Positions 39,011 to 51,530 of a stretch of DNA of 64,000 nucleotides are shown piece by piece. The notes under the pieces were generated by a model. The model searched no databases, was not told the origin of the DNA, and saw nothing but the letters and a program-made list of their open reading frames with translations. The translations under genes were made by a program, and so were the position numbers. Each line of letters starts with the position of its first letter. Positions within the stretch are counted from its first letter, which is position 1. Source of the stretch: Acestrorhynchus altus (taxonomy: Eukaryota; Chordata; Actinopteri; Characiformes; Acestrorhynchidae); assembly GCA_034509495.1 (NCBI GenBank), contig CM067508.1, positions 31,695,071-31,759,070 on the forward strand. Direction: 5' to 3'.

Positions 39011-39100
39011 AGCAGCTCCGCGGGGTGTCTGGGACTGAGGTTTATTCCAGTTCTTTTACTCTGAGACGCAGTTTTGTATGAATTCTCTCTGTTTACTGTC
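39011..39100 (-). other. ighmbp2: Predicted non-coding first exon of ighmbp2
   Basis: The coding exon has a splice-acceptor sequence (TGTTGCAG) on the minus strand just upstream of its ATG, so the exon would start at 38379 with only 11 bases of 5' UTR. Upstream, past the microsatellite, a strong donor (GCTGCT|GTAAGT, exon edge at 39011) follows a GC-richer stretch. The simplest reading is an untranslated first exon ending at 39011. Its 5' edge is a guess. Confidence 0.4.
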
Positions 39101-39185
39101 CTGCTCTGCCTCCTGCTGGTCCGACACTAATATGGCTCCGTGTAACAACTGAAGAATTCACAACATTGCCTTGTTTGTAATTTTC

Positions 39186-39273
<88 letters not shown>

Positions 39274-39686
39274 TAGACCAGACCACACAGGTGATATATA
39301 TAGTTAGGTAGTTTTCTGGGTCAACGTTGTTTTCGTCTAAATATGAAAGTATTTGGTCTGTCAGTGTAACGTTGTGAGAATGACGGTATATTTAGAAGTT
39401 ACTAGGTTTTTTGTGCTACAAACCTGTTTAGTTATTAATGTATAAATTATATGATATTAATATTGAACTTCTATCTAAAGTGGGTTTGAACGGAAGCGCA
39501 GCTGGGTCATCCGGAACGTCTGTCTAATTTCGCGTTTCCCCTTTAGGGAGGACATTATTAGGTGTTACACCGGCAGAGGTGAATCCTCTATATCAGTTTG
39601 TGTTTTTTTCTCTTCGTGATTTAAACGCGCTTCTCTTTTGTCATTGGCTCACTGGGAGTACTGGAAGCACTGGAAGTACTGGAAGT
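39101..39686. promoter_or_regulatory. Probable shared ighmbp2/agk promoter region
   Basis: The two genes are transcribed away from each other and their predicted 5' exons are about 0.5 kb apart. A long ATT microsatellite (39186-39272) occupies the middle. No TATA box is evident, and the CpG-containing stretches near 39490-39540 would suit a housekeeping promoter. Bidirectional function is inferred from geometry. Confidence 0.45.
39186..39272. repeat. (ATT)n microsatellite between ighmbp2 and agk
   Basis: About 29 uninterrupted ATT units inside the inferred bidirectional promoter. Confidence 0.97.
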
Positions 39687-40201
39687 ATGGGCCGGGTGCT
39701 GAAAGTGCTGCAGACTTTGCGGAATCACTGGAAAAAGTCCACCTTTGCTGCCTGTGTCCTTAGTTACGGTGGACACTGGTTTTATGGGAAGCATTGGTGA
39801 GTCAGTTTTAGAGTCATTGACAGCGCTGGTGAGTCAGTTTTAGAGTCATTGTCACAGTACTGGGGAGTCAGTTTTAGAGCCATTGTCACAGTACTGTGGT
39901 GTCAGTTTTAAGTCATTGTCACAGCACAGGGGAGTCAGTTTTAGAGTTATTGTCACAACACTGGTGAGTCAGTTATAGAGTCATTGTCATGATAAACCTC
40001 CTTCATCAGGAGAAAACATCAGTGTGCACAGTAATCCCCGTTTCTGTGAGTGTGAGCTGAGGGTGTGCTCAGGCTGTAACTGGTCGTGGATGAGGTGCTG
40101 GATTTTAAACACCTTTGTCTTTTTCTTTTTTTTTTCTTTTTTTTACAGTGACAATGTGCTGCGAAGAGAGGCCTGCCAAGAAGCCAGAGTAAGACCTTCT
40201 T

Positions 40202-40232
<31 letters not shown>

Positions 40233-43200
40233 TTCTTCCTATTCTTCTTCCTCCCCCTCCTCCTCAGGGCATAAACTACCTTCAGTTTCAGAACTCTAGG
40301 GTTTTGGGGGATGTATTCAGAGTTTGACATACTTTTATTCACAAACAAACAGAAGTATTTAGGAGACTGCTGCATATCCAATCATTGTTAATTGTAGAGC
40401 TCTTTTATAGATAATGTAAAAGTAAAGGTAGTAGGTAGAACTACTTTACTGCAGGTTTTAACCCATCAAGCCACAGTGATGCACAAGTGAATTCAGTGAG
40501 AACACGTTCCCAGAGCAGTGGGCAGCCCTTTCCACAGCGCCAGAAGAGCAGCTGGGGTGTTCAGTGCCTCACTCGTTTCAGTCATGTCCTGCCAGTTCAG
40601 GGATTTGAACCTTCCAATCGTACCCTGAATTCAGCCTTCCAGTCACAAGGCCTGTTACCTAACCACCAGGCCACGGGTGCTCCATCACAAAGCAGGTTTA
40701 CAGAGAACAAAAACATGGAGTGAGCTAACCTGGGGAGTGAGCCAAAAGCCAATTTGTCACTTGATATGCAAGTTATATAGATATTTGTATGAATTTGTCC
40801 AGGATTTGATTTAAAAAAAAATTCTTATAAGGACTAGAAACATATCCCAAAGTATCCCTTCTCAGGACTTTTATTTTGAAAATTGAATAAAGTCGAACAC
40901 TGAAAAAAAACACTGATCAGTCAGAGTGTGTATGCAGGTTGAGCATGTACTTGTGGACAGAACAGAACATTATGCACTCCATCTAGTTAAGCAGTACTAA
41001 TTAAGGTCTCAACACTCTGTAAAGAAATGTGCAGTTGGTCTGCAGTTCTTTAAGCACCAACAGTATACACACTGCCTCCTCTACTGTTACAAAGCTTTCA
41101 GACAAGCTACTTGATGAAATCCAAAAGAGCAAAACTGGCAAAGGTTTCTCTGGGTGGGTAGATGGCACTCTTTCCCCATATTTCTCAGAGTGTGTTGTCA
41201 AAGGAGGCATGTGCTCATCTTCACCGTCCTGGTGTCAGGAGCATCCTATTCCAAATTGGGATAGAAAATTGGGATTTTAAAAAAGAGTAACTGACTGAAG
41301 CGAGTGGAATCAGGTTTTACTGTTGGCATTACTGTATATAAACCTGAAAAAAGAATAAACAAGGCTTAAATCCAAGCTGTTGGAAGAATATGTGCAGCTT
41401 ATTGCATTGTTTATTGTCTGGTTTATTTACAGGAATTTGGCCGTAAATTGATTGGACCACAGGAGCCCCTGAAGACGGCAACAGTCATCCTGAACCCTGC
41501 AGCAAGCAATGGGTGAACTTTTCTACCAGCTCTCAAGACCATGGACATGTTTTCAGTCATGTTTTTTTTATTCACGGTTCATTACTAACCTTAAATTCAT
41601 CTCTTAGAAAAGCCAACAGGCTGTTTGAGAAGAACGCAGCCCCCATTTTACAACTTGGTGGAATTGAGATCAAAATCGTGAAGGTACTAGGGAAAGCTGA
41701 GGAGTGTCTGTGTGTCTGTGTGTCTGTGTGTCTGTGTGTCTGTGTGTCTGTGTGTCTGTGTGTCTGTGTCTGTGTGTCTGTGTCTGTGTGTCTGTGTGTC
41801 TGTGTGTGTGTCTGTGTGTGTGTCTGTGTGTGTGTCTGTGTGTGTTAGGATAGTCACTCATTACTGCTCTTTCTACAGACAGACTATGAAGGGCAGGCAA
41901 AGAAGCTGATTGATCTGATGGAACAGACAGACATGCTGATTGTTGCAGGGGGAGATGGGACGTTGCAGGAGGTACTGCATGTTTGAGTAATGTCCCTGAA
42001 AATGAAGGTTATTTGGGTTATTGAAGTTGCAGTTAATGTCTCACATCATGTGTACTGTTTAGGTGGTAACTGGCTTATTACGAAGAAAAGACGAGGTATG
42101 TACTGGTTTTAAGTACGTATGTGTATTGCGTGCATGCGTGTGTGTGTACACCCTGTGGGGCTCCTGGTACACATCGGGTTTTGATCATTGCCATCAAGTA
42201 AAGAGGGGCTTGTCCTTTCCGGCTTTGTAGGACAGCGTCTGGGTTTGAATGTGATGTGAGCAGGAACAGGAAACCAGCAGAGCAGAATCACTGAAGATTA
42301 GTCATGCCAACGATCTGATCGGTTAGGGTAGTTGAATGCTTTAGAAAGGCACAGTGTATATTGTGTATGTGTCTTTGTTTTTATTCCAGGAAGTGTTCAG
42401 CAAAACACCTATCGGCTTCATTCCTCTGGGCTCACACAACTCCTTAAGCCAGAGTCTACATCTAGTTACTGACAACACTGTTAAGTAAGTAATCCAGTAA
42501 CACTCTGATTCTGTAACATCTCATAGGAGATGAATACACTACTATGTATCTGCATTTGTAACAACATTCGTGTGTCAGTCCAAGAATCACGAAAGACTGA
42601 ATTTACTAAAATCGCACAACCTTCATTTTGGGGTGCAGGTGCATCACTTCAGCAACACTGTCCATACTCAAAGGCGAGATGGTGCCCCTGGATGTCTTGC
42701 AGATAAAGGTTTGTATGCTGCTATATAGTGAGAGCTTAATTAGCCTGGTATACTTTGTGCTTCATTATGTTATTCTGTCCTCAGAGTGAGAAGGAGCAGC
42801 CAGTCTTTGCTCTCATGAGTATACGCTGGGGATCCTTCAGAGATGTTGCAGAATCCATCAGCAAGTATGTCATCTAATTTTCCCATGTGCAGTAAATAGA
42901 CATTTGATCTTCATTTTAACTATATTGAGAGATGGATGTGATATAAATAACATGCAAAACTGAAGAAATTCAGTAATCAGTATTACTTAAATGCCTAAAA
43001 TGAGAATCAGCTGCAGAACATCAGCTGCAAATGATTAAACCATCCTTAAAGAGGACATTGGCGGAGCATGTCTTATTTAAACATCTGACATTAGTTTGGT
43101 TTGCTCTTTATTGTTTAAGTGAGTGGCATCACTATGACCAAATCCAAAGAGCTTTCTGAGGGCTTCCCTTCAGTCTGGAAAGTGATTTAAAGATCAGCTG

Positions 43201-45627
43201 TTAAACTGTGGACAAAATAACTTACAAGTGGAGAACATGGTCAGATAAGGCCATCCTAGCAAGTTCATTAGAGAAGATGCATAAAGAAGAAGCTCGCACC
43301 ACAGTTAATGTCAAAGTGCTGCATCTTCCATCAGAAAGAGATCAAACAGTTTGAATTTCATGGGAGGTGTGCAAGGAGGAAACACCTGCTGTCAAAAACA
43401 TCAGGGCAATGTTTTCCAGAGAACACTGAGAGAAAGCAGCGTGCTCTGACAGACGTTTGGACAATAATTTGGGCACAGAAACAAAAGACGTTTGGTACAA
43501 ACCAAACATAAGGGGGTAGGGGTCCTGGTTTGGGGCTGCTTTCATGCAGCAGGGTCTGGAGAGATCTCCATAACAGAAAACACCATAAAACCTTTATCGT
43601 ATCAGACGCGGCTTGAGGAAAATGTAAGACCATCTGTATAAAAACATCACATAGCTGAAAGAATTCCACCGGAGGAGTGGCAACATCTTTCTTCCATTCA
43701 ATGTCCGACTGTTAAAAGAAACAACTAATTGACAATTTCAGCCAAAGGAGGAAATACCAGCTATTAGGACATAAGGTGTCTTAACTTTACAGCCTTATTA
43801 ATTACATTTTCAGATGTTGTTTCAGATGTTGTTATATCGCCTCCATCTCTCAATATAGTTCAAATGAAGATCAAACATCTCTACATTTAAATATGTTAAA
43901 CATGTGGTGTCCTGACTTTGTTTTACACCAATAACTCACATATAAATATATAATGAATTATTATTATTATTGTATGCATTCATGTGTTCCCCTCTTTCAA
44001 GGTACTGGTACCTTGGACCTTTGAAAATAAGAGCAGCGCATTGGTTTAGTACACTAAAGGTTGGTATTAATGTATATGTAGTTGATTATATATAATTTTT
44101 TTTTTTTTTGAGAATGATAAATGATATAAACTCACTCCTGTATCTCAGGAATGGCCACAAACTCGTCATGCTTCTCTCTCGTACCTGCCTCCCGTTCCTC
44201 GGCCTCCGGAGTTGCCCTCTGAAAAGCCATCCAGACCAAACCTGTTATACCGCATCTATCGCAGGCTTCACAATTACTGGAACCCTCCTGTAGAAGGTAG
44301 AGCATTTGTAAAACTTGCCCTGACTGCAAGTGCCAAAAGCCAAAATGCTGCCGTGTTTGCTGTGTATCAATGCAGTTGCTGTGTTTTAGAGCCTCCTCCA
44401 GAGCCAGAGCCAGAAAATTGGGAGGACAAGCATATCTCTACCCTTGAGCTCACAATAAGTACCCAGAACAGGAACCCTGTGAAGAAAGTAAGTTTTTACT
44501 GATCAGTGCATCTGACCTAACTAATCAACTAATTTACAAGCCCGGGTTGAGTGAAATGTGCTCTAGGACTGGGAACCACTGCTCTAAATCCATTCATGCA
44601 ATCAAAAATGCACATCTTTCACAATATCTGCAGATGTTCTTTTCTGCTTTGTCTCCCTCCTGCAGCGCACAGATGACTCAATGGTGTTGTCGGTGGAGCC
44701 AGACACACTTACAGTTGGACAGTTCATAACAGAAGGGTGATTATTCTTATTCAATGTCAATTTATTTTTCATTAGGCATGAATGATATCAGACTCGTCTC
44801 GATATCGATGGGTAAAATAGAAAAACAAATCTAGATGCCGATTCCAAGTTCACACTCAGTGCTCACAGGACGCTGACCACAGGATGCTTTTGGCTGGATA
44901 TTTCTGGTTGGTGGATTGTTCTCAGTCTAGCAGTGAGACTGAAGTGTTAAAACACTCCAGAAGCACTGCTGTTTGATCCATTCGTATCAGCACAACACAC
45001 ACTAACACACCACCACCATGTCAGTGTCAATGCAGTGCTGAGAATAAACCACCACTCACATAGTACCTGCTTTGTGGTGAGGCTACTAAGGTATGCAGAG
45101 AAACAGAAACAGTGCTCCTGTATGGTTGGTGGAGCTGATAAAACGGAGAGTGAATGAAGAAACAAGGAGGTGTTATGATTTTTGTTTAATGTTTATATCG
45201 GTGTGTATTAGGAGTGCATCCAGTGTGACACAGACTAAAACTACATTGAATTAGGTGGAGTTGAGGGCATATTATGATGTTAATTTATCGTTATTGTCTA
45301 CAGTATTAAAAAAGCTGAAGATCCACTGGTGAGCACAGAAAATACACTTCAGATTGAGGCCAGTGCATGTCGTGTCTCTTTGCCTCAGGTAAGAGTGGAC
45401 TTTTTCTAATAAACTTCCTGTTATCGACCCTACGTGGCCAGATATTTATTCCAGGCACTCAGTCAGGGTTATTAAGTTGCAGTTTCTGTCCACAGGAGGG
45501 CGCTGGCTTTTACAACATTGACAACGAAGCGTTTGAGGCCATGTCTGTGGAAGTGAGGCTGTTGCCACGGAAACTGAAGTTCTTTTGCAGCTCTGAGCGC
45601 AGAGATGAACTGGCGCAAGCAAACTGA
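39687..45627 (+). CDS. agk: Acylglycerol kinase, mitochondrial (15 coding exons, complete)
   Basis: AGK phosphorylates mono- and diacylglycerol to lysophosphatidic and phosphatidic acid in mitochondria and is also a TIM22 import-complex subunit in vertebrates. Exons: 39687-39796, 40149-40188, 41433-41512, 41608-41683, 41879-41971, 42063-42095, 42390-42484, 42639-42708, 42785-42864, 44002-44059, 44149-44296, 44390-44487, 44666-44736, 45304-45388, 45496-45627. Phases join throughout, giving 422 aa, equal to human. The N-terminus has TLRNHWKK followed by a hydrophobic segment (FAACVLSYGGHWFYG). The diacylglycerol-kinase core includes TATVILNPAA, FEKNAAPIL and the nucleotide-binding GGDGT at 126-130, then PIGFIPLG and RWGSFRD. 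The C-terminus RLLPRKLKFFC is conserved. The ATG has A at -3 and G at +4. Intron 1 begins inside a minisatellite. Confidence 0.97.
39794..39990. repeat. Minisatellite of 32-35 bp spanning the agk exon 1 donor
   Basis: Six units built around GGTGAGTCAGTTTTAGAGTC follow one another. The first contains the true exon 1/intron 1 junction (cut after 39796). GGTGAGTCAG recurs exactly at 39828 and 39963, with weaker relatives (GGGGAGTCAG, GTGGTGTCAG) in other units. The unit length is not a multiple of three. Confidence 0.9.
40196..40254. repeat. (TTC)n microsatellite, agk intron 2
   Basis: TTC repeats with TAT interruptions start 8 bases after the exon 2 donor. Confidence 0.95.
40555..40690 (-). 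repeat. SINE-like fragment, agk intron 2
   Basis: TTCAGGGATTTGAACCTTCC and ACCACCAGGCCACGGGTGC are the inverse of a tRNA-like B box and A box. It is decayed. Confidence 0.45.
41705..41847. repeat. (TGTGTCTG)n array before agk exon 5
   Basis: A 140-base TGTGTCTG-type array ends about 30 bases before the exon 5 acceptor (41878). The strand transcribed into agk pre-mRNA is UG-rich. It creates long apparent open frames on both strands that are not genes. Confidence 0.97.
43085..43720 (+). mobile_element. Tc1-like transposon relic, agk intron 9
   Basis: Decayed Tc1 transposase sequence on the plus strand, including AGCTTTCTGAGGGCTTCCC, GAGAAAGCAGCGTGCTCTGA and CTGGTTTGGGGCTGCTTTCA (the V-W-G-C-F motif). 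Every frame is broken. Confidence 0.65.
44850..45175. repeat. Palindromic element fragment, copy 4 (family P), agk intron 13
   Basis: Only about half of the element is present, with ACACACCACCACCATGTCAG and GGATATTTCTGGTTGGTGGA shared with the other copies. Confidence 0.75.
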
Positions 45628-45784
45628 AGGTGGTGTGCAAAATGCACAATTGAGGAAATCAAGAAGTGAGGAATTTGAATGGACTCTCTCGCTACCAGGA
45701 TGGTAGTGGTAGAACCTGCACACACAAAACACTGTATTAGCAAAATTACACTGGGAAAAGAGCCTCTGTGTTCTCAAAACAGGC

Positions 45785-46260
45785 TCAGGCCTTCATGGCA
45801 TGGATTCCACAAGATGATGGGAATATGTTGACATGTTGACGTGATTGCTTCATCCAGTTCCTGCTGATTTGATCATGATCACACTTCCTACCATGTATCA
45901 AAGATTTTAAATTGGATTCATATTCAGTGCCCCTCAAATCCAAATGACTCCTGAAAAACCTGTCATGGGCATGAAACCAGTTTGAGATTACCTTTGCTTT
46001 GTGATTTGTAGATCATCAGAAAGTAGCCATTAAACTGTTGCTGTTGGGGGAAGCACACAATCAGCAACGATACTCAAATAGTATGTGGCATTCAAGCATT
46101 GACTGGTATTTACAGGCCCAGAGTGAGTCACTCGTCGCACCATTAACCCACCTCCACCAGCCAGGACTGCTGACAAGGCATGTTGACTTTATGAAGTCGA
46201 GCTTTTGTGCTGTTTTCTGTCCTTCAAGTTTTTGGTGATTCATCACACCGGTCTATGTTT
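45785..46260 (-). mobile_element. Tc1-like transposon relic just past agk
   Basis: ATGGATTCCACAAGATG, CATGAAACCAGTTTGAGAT and GAAGTAGCCATTAAACT are diagnostic minus-oriented phrases of a common fish Tc1 family (recalled). It begins within 160 bases of the agk stop. Confidence 0.65.
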
Positions 46261-46599
46261 TTCCACTCTGTATCTGTGAGTCTGAATGAATAGATGCACA
46301 GGTATGCCAGTTTCAGTGCTCTGAGAGTGTGCTCCCGTTAAGCATTTCAGAGGAGACACTGAAGACTTGCTTACCATTAAAGTGTGCACTTCAGCAGGTG
46401 TGTGAAATCTATGCATCATCTAACGGATACTGTGTAACTGTAAACCCAGTCTTTACACATGAACGGACCAAGACAAACAGGTTTTCTCTTTTCTTCTCAT
46501 CTCATATTTTCTCCAAATATTTACACTGATGAATGAACCAGGGCTGCATGATATTGGAAAAAAACTTGACATTGTGATATTTTGCTCTGTGATAAACAG

Positions 46600-47800
46600 C
46601 TGTGTGCAGAATAATAACACTGTGTTTCAAACAACTGGGAAACAACCCGATTATATCATTGCATTTATTTCCATTTACACAAAGGCACTGAGAGCAATTC
46701 AATTCCAAATGAAAGCATGAACGAAATATTTATAAACTCAAATATTTAAAATATAAACAAATTTGTTTATAGATATAGCTTTTCTGTAAATTACTGAAGT
46801 AATATTTAGTTGTATAATTTTATTTCTGATAACTGCTTTACATCTGTGTGGAGTCAACTAACATCTGACATTTGTGAACAGATATTCCAGCCCAAACAGA
46901 CTGGACTACATTCAACAGTTCTTCTGCATTCTTGGGCTTTGCATCAAAAACAGTTCTTTTTGATGTCACTCTACAAATTCTCAGTTGGATGGAGGTCTGG
47001 GGATTGGGCTGACCACTTCCTAACCTCAATCTTGTCGGTCTGCAACCAAGATGTTGCCCACTTGCTGGTGTGTTTGGGGGTCGTTGTCCTACTGACAACA
47101 CCCATTTCAAGGGCATTTCTTCTTCAGCACAAGGCAACATGACCTCTTCCAGTGTTTCGATATATTCAAACTGGTCCACAGTGCCTGGTATGCAATAAAT
47201 GGGCCCGAATCCAGAGTATGAGAAACATCCCCAAACCAATATGCTTGTACCATACAGTCTTCACAGTGTACTCACAAACTGTAAGAACAGTCTTACTCTC
47301 ATCTGGCCATACAGTGTCTTTTTTCAGCAATGGTACTTTTTGAGGGTTTCTTGATGTTTGGCTTCATGTAGGTGTCTTCTGATTGTTGCAGGTAACTGAA
47401 GATCACCTTTGATTTCACTGGAGCTAATCATTCAATGCTTCTTTGCCATTCTTGTTATTCTCTGGTCTGTGGATGGTAGTATTCCTTTTCCTACCACGTT
47501 TAGGTTTTGTTTGCCATTTTAAAGCATTTCATGTATATGACCAGCAGGTGCAACATTTGCTGCCCTTCTTTAAATAAGAGCCAGAATTGACACCTGTTCC
47601 TTCATGTAATCAGTGACCTCTTTCAGTGGCCCCTTTCATAAAATGAGTTCATTACACTCTTTTAGCAGCGTGCACAGCATGACTGTGGATTCTTTTGGTT
47701 GCCCATTACTTGGCTAAACAGCCACGACTACCAAAATCAGTAACTAAACTCATCAGTGACTGCTTTTATTTTCACATAACTCTATATAGTGAAATTAAAA
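46600..47800 (-). mobile_element. Tc1-like transposon relic with readable transposase
   Basis: On the minus strand a run of VMVWGCFSYSG-type sequence, YIETLEEVMLPCAEEEMPLKW, then a DPKHT-region remnant and NAEELLNVVQSVWAGI are visible, i.e. the catalytic core and C-terminus of a Tc1 transposase. Frame joins are broken. Confidence 0.75.
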
Positions 47801-47985
47801 ATAGATTTCAAAAGAAGTAAGTGAACCATAATTTACTCTGTGTGTCAAAGATTGGGGTAAAATAAGCGATACTTGTCGAGATGTAACAGAAAACAAGAAC
47901 AGAGCAAATTCCTTTTGTCTCAAGCAAGTTGGAGCATAGACCATGGTTTCTCAAACTGTGGGTCAGGCATCACCAGTGGGCAGAG

Positions 47986-48430
47986 AATCAAATCAAATCA
48001 AAATGTATTTTTATAGCGCTCTTCACAACTGAAGTTGTCACAGAGCTGCTTCACAGAAATAAAATAAACAAACAAATAAATAAATAAATAAAAAAGGTTA
48101 AAACAGGAACAAAGTATAGACGACGGATCCCCTAGTGAGCAAGCCAAATGGCAACAGTGGCAAGGAAAAACTCCCTCAGCTGGAGGAAGAAACCTCGGGA
48201 GGAACCAGGCTCACAAGGGGAGGACCCATCCTCCTCTGGTCAAACTACTTATACATAGTTAGGGGACACTGGACCCCTACATCTCTGTTCTATTACTCGG
48301 GTACTGAAGTAATGTTAATTCTCTGGTGGGCATAATATTAACCATAGATTTCTACAGTTGGTGATGGTGGGTGAGCAGCTAGTCCATGGCAGGGTGGAAA
48401 ACTAGTCCAGGTCCAGTAGGTGGAAAGCAC
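47986..48430. repeat. Interspersed repeat family Q, copy 2 (full middle)
   Basis: It runs from AATCAAATCAAAATGTATTT to GTCCAGTAGGTGGAAAG and includes the central block AGTGAGCAAGCCAAATGGCA to GGAGGACCCATCCTCCTCTG. It is very similar to copy 3 at 59056-59496, implying recent spread. Confidence 0.8.
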
Positions 48431-49399
48431 TCTAGTGGTCCGCCAGCCCATCCTTAGGGGGAGCCGGTAATCCATAAGGGCTAGTAATGAAACTTTAAGT
48501 CATAAAAGATTTTAAACATGAACAATTTATTAAACAAAGGAAGAATGATGTAAGTACAACCCAGACCTAACCAGTTAAGAGGTGATCATGTAAGTAGACA
48601 GATTATTGACATACAGAGTCATATTTTAGACAGAATTAAATAGAAGTGTCTGATGTTAGTAAGACAATATTTGCTGCTGGTTTTTCTGAGGGACATTAAC
48701 GATATTGCTGAGGCTCCAATGCTCACATTTTCTGCATCTGCAAAAACAATTTCACAAAGTTGAGTTTTGTTTTCTTGTGGACAGTTATGCTTGGTCTTAC
48801 TCTATTTTCTAGCGAGAGGGTTCATACAGTGTGACGGTATGCGGTAATGGGTGGAATATGTTTAGATTAAAACTATAGTTTTATTGCCCTCTGATCTGCT
48901 GAAATGACCAGACTCATCTATGAACACACCTGTCAGTAATAGATTCAGGCTCATTCATATCCTCAGAATCTGTTCATGGTCTTCGTAATATTGAAGTCAG
49001 ATTAGTGTCTGATGTCAATCTAAACTATGATTTTTCTGACGCTCCCAGCTCTCCGGTCTGGAATTTCACCCATTCCCCATTCCTTGCCCACAGCATTTTC
49101 CCATTAAATACAGTTGAACTGTTATATAGCTATGTATTGTTCTCTTCTCAGACAAACTATTCATCCATTTGTCTGTTATATTTGCCAGTAAATTGGAATT
49201 TATAGTCCAATTACACTAAAATATTCCCCCAAACCACTGCTGCTCCTAAACTGCTACAAGGTATATCGTCACTATCCAGTGAAAACAGTCTCCAAACTGG
49301 TGACTTTACAGTCTCTTTGAATGGAAGTAAATGTAAAATATGAGTAATTAACAGTGTTTGTAGAGCTATTATTCTATTGGTCTATTAGTCCAGAATTAT

Positions 49400-49960
49400 C
49401 TACACAGTGTACAGAGAAGCTACAGGGTTCAAACAGTGGAGAAAACTAAAAATGGACAAAAATGGAGATACAAGGAATGGAATGACCTCTCCGGGTTGGG
49501 ACTGAGTTCCTGCCTCAAGTGGAGGAAAAAATGGAGCAGGAGGTTGACCGATGGATGGTGCAGCGTCTGCAGAGTTGTGGGGAAGAGGGAGCAGAGCCAA
49601 AATGCAAGGCTTTCAATTTACCGGTCATTCTACGTTCCGACTCTGACCTACAGCCATGAGCTTTGGCCATAGCTTTAGTGATCGAAAGAATGAGATCCCG
49701 AGTACAAGCGGCTGAAATGAGCTTTCTCAGCTTATGTCTCGTGGCTGGCCTGGAAAGAACAGAACCCCGAGAACATCTGGAAGAAGTGGCTGGAATATAT
49801 ATAATGATATTAGATGGATTGATGGAGAAACATGGTTTTTATTGGACAGCAGTGATTATACGGTCAAAACTGCATTACATTACATTACATTGCCCATCCT
49901 GCAGTATGTCTTGTATGCGCACTCATTGCGAAGAGGCTGAAATGATCTACGATGGGTAAA
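49400..49960 (+). mobile_element. Non-LTR retrotransposon reverse-transcriptase C-terminal remnant
   Basis: In broken frames the plus strand encodes ARLSIYRSFYVPTLTYSHEL followed by ERMRSRVQAAEMSFL and VAGLERTEPREHLEE. This is the characteristic thumb/post-RT stretch of a fish RTE/Rex-like LINE. Frameshifts separate the blocks. Confidence 0.75.
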
Positions 49961-51159
49961 CTGAAATTGTATTAAACGGCAAGCTTCATCACACCGCAGT
50001 CGCCAAACTTCACAGTTTCGTAACAGACAAAAAAAAAAGATGCAATGTAAAATGTCACAACCAGTAAAGAGAAAAGTTTATTTCAAAATGGCAGTGAATA
50101 AGAATCACTGGCTTTAAACCAAGAGACACATGCTGTTACAGTATGTGGTGCGACACAGAAGTGTTAACTAGTGCTGATATCAGCTGAGTGGGACTTGACA
50201 TTCATCCATTGTGTGAGAGAGTGTCAGTGTGAGTAAACAACCCATTTTAATGCTCAGTCAAGACAAAACAAAAGCGCTTTTGATTAAGCATGATAAAGAA
50301 TCCACCTCTGCTCGCATTTATATATAATTACAGAGCTCCTTACTGTACATTCCTCTTACAGCTACAGCTGTTTCAGGTTTCATTAGGAACTTGCACAGAA
50401 AAGAAGTGTCCATTAACAATATGAAAGACAGGAAAAGCCACACATTCAACAGTATTACTTTATATTATTATACGTTGTTAATTTAAATATAAATGTACAA
50501 CATCCAGACAGAACCCTCCTCTTCCTAGTCAATCCCAGTCCTGTAACAAGTGCCTGCACTCATTACCACAACGTAGTCCACCTTTGGTGTGCAGATTGGG
50601 TGCTAGGTTAAGGGTGTAATGGCTGACTTGATTACAGTGTTGAAAAATCAATAAGAAGAAAACAGTGTCTTGCCACTCATCCCAGAACCCGCCAACAGAC
50701 ATCAGAACCATTCATCTGGGTGCATCCTCACAAAGCGAAGAAGCGGAGGGGGCTGAACTCTATGCACACACCCACAGTCTAATACGTGAGACTTTTGTCC
50801 ACATTAAGGTCATTAAAGTCCAATTAAATCGTCCAGGAAAGTTGGCCCAGCCAAACTGGTCTGTGTGGTAAATAATTACAGCTCCGAATAAAGACATTTC
50901 AAACACAAAACTGGTCCAGTTTTGATCTCGGAATCAAAGAACGTCCAAGAGCATATAATCCTACCCAACAAAAAATAGTTACCTTGCATGTAAAGTGGTG
51001 GTAGCTCGGTTCCTGCAGATGGTGTGTTGCAAAGATGATTGGGTAATAAATACCTGAAAGGTGTGCAAAGGGATTCAGAGATTCAGGAATCATAGTGTGA
51101 ATTGTGGATAAAAGACAAAACTGATGGACAGGGACCCTGAGGGAAAAACAATGGACAAG

Positions 51160-51530
51160 AATTGCTTCTTGAGGTCAACACAGGTCCTTCTCAACCAGTT
51201 TCTAAAAGAACCTCCTTAAGGAACTGCAGACCATGAACACATGGAGCAGTGTGGCATGTAAGAGGCCTTTGCTGAGTTCATCTTTCAGCCACTATTCTAA
51301 GGAGAATTGACTGTAGACTGGGATTTCTACCACTCCTGCTTCCATACACCTGCAAATTCAAAACAATGCAATCACTCCTTTCAGCCAATCGTAACCATCT
51401 GCTTTGTGACCCATTTTCCACACACTGAACACATTCACTGCACTGTTGCACACCCTACAAGTATTTATGTCCAGATCATCCTTTTGCAGCGCCAACTGTA
51501 GGGGCCTGAAGTTACTACCACCTTAAACAT
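51160..51530. repeat. Interspersed repeat shared with 61500-61880
   Basis: AATGCAATCACTCCTTT, ATCTGCTTTGTGACCCATTT and ACAAGTATTTATGTCCAGATC have close matches at 61715-61860. Boundaries are uncertain and no coding potential is seen. Confidence 0.55.

Noticed and set aside
39579..39686. In-frame N-terminal extension of agk
   Set aside because: The frame is open upstream but codon 39579 is GTG and no in-frame ATG precedes 39687. The ATG at 39687 has good context and matches the family N-terminus.
41513..41848. Open frames across the TGTGTCTG repeat on both strands
   Set aside because: Produced by a stop-free repeat. The plus-strand frame overlaps agk exon 4 only by its real coding part.
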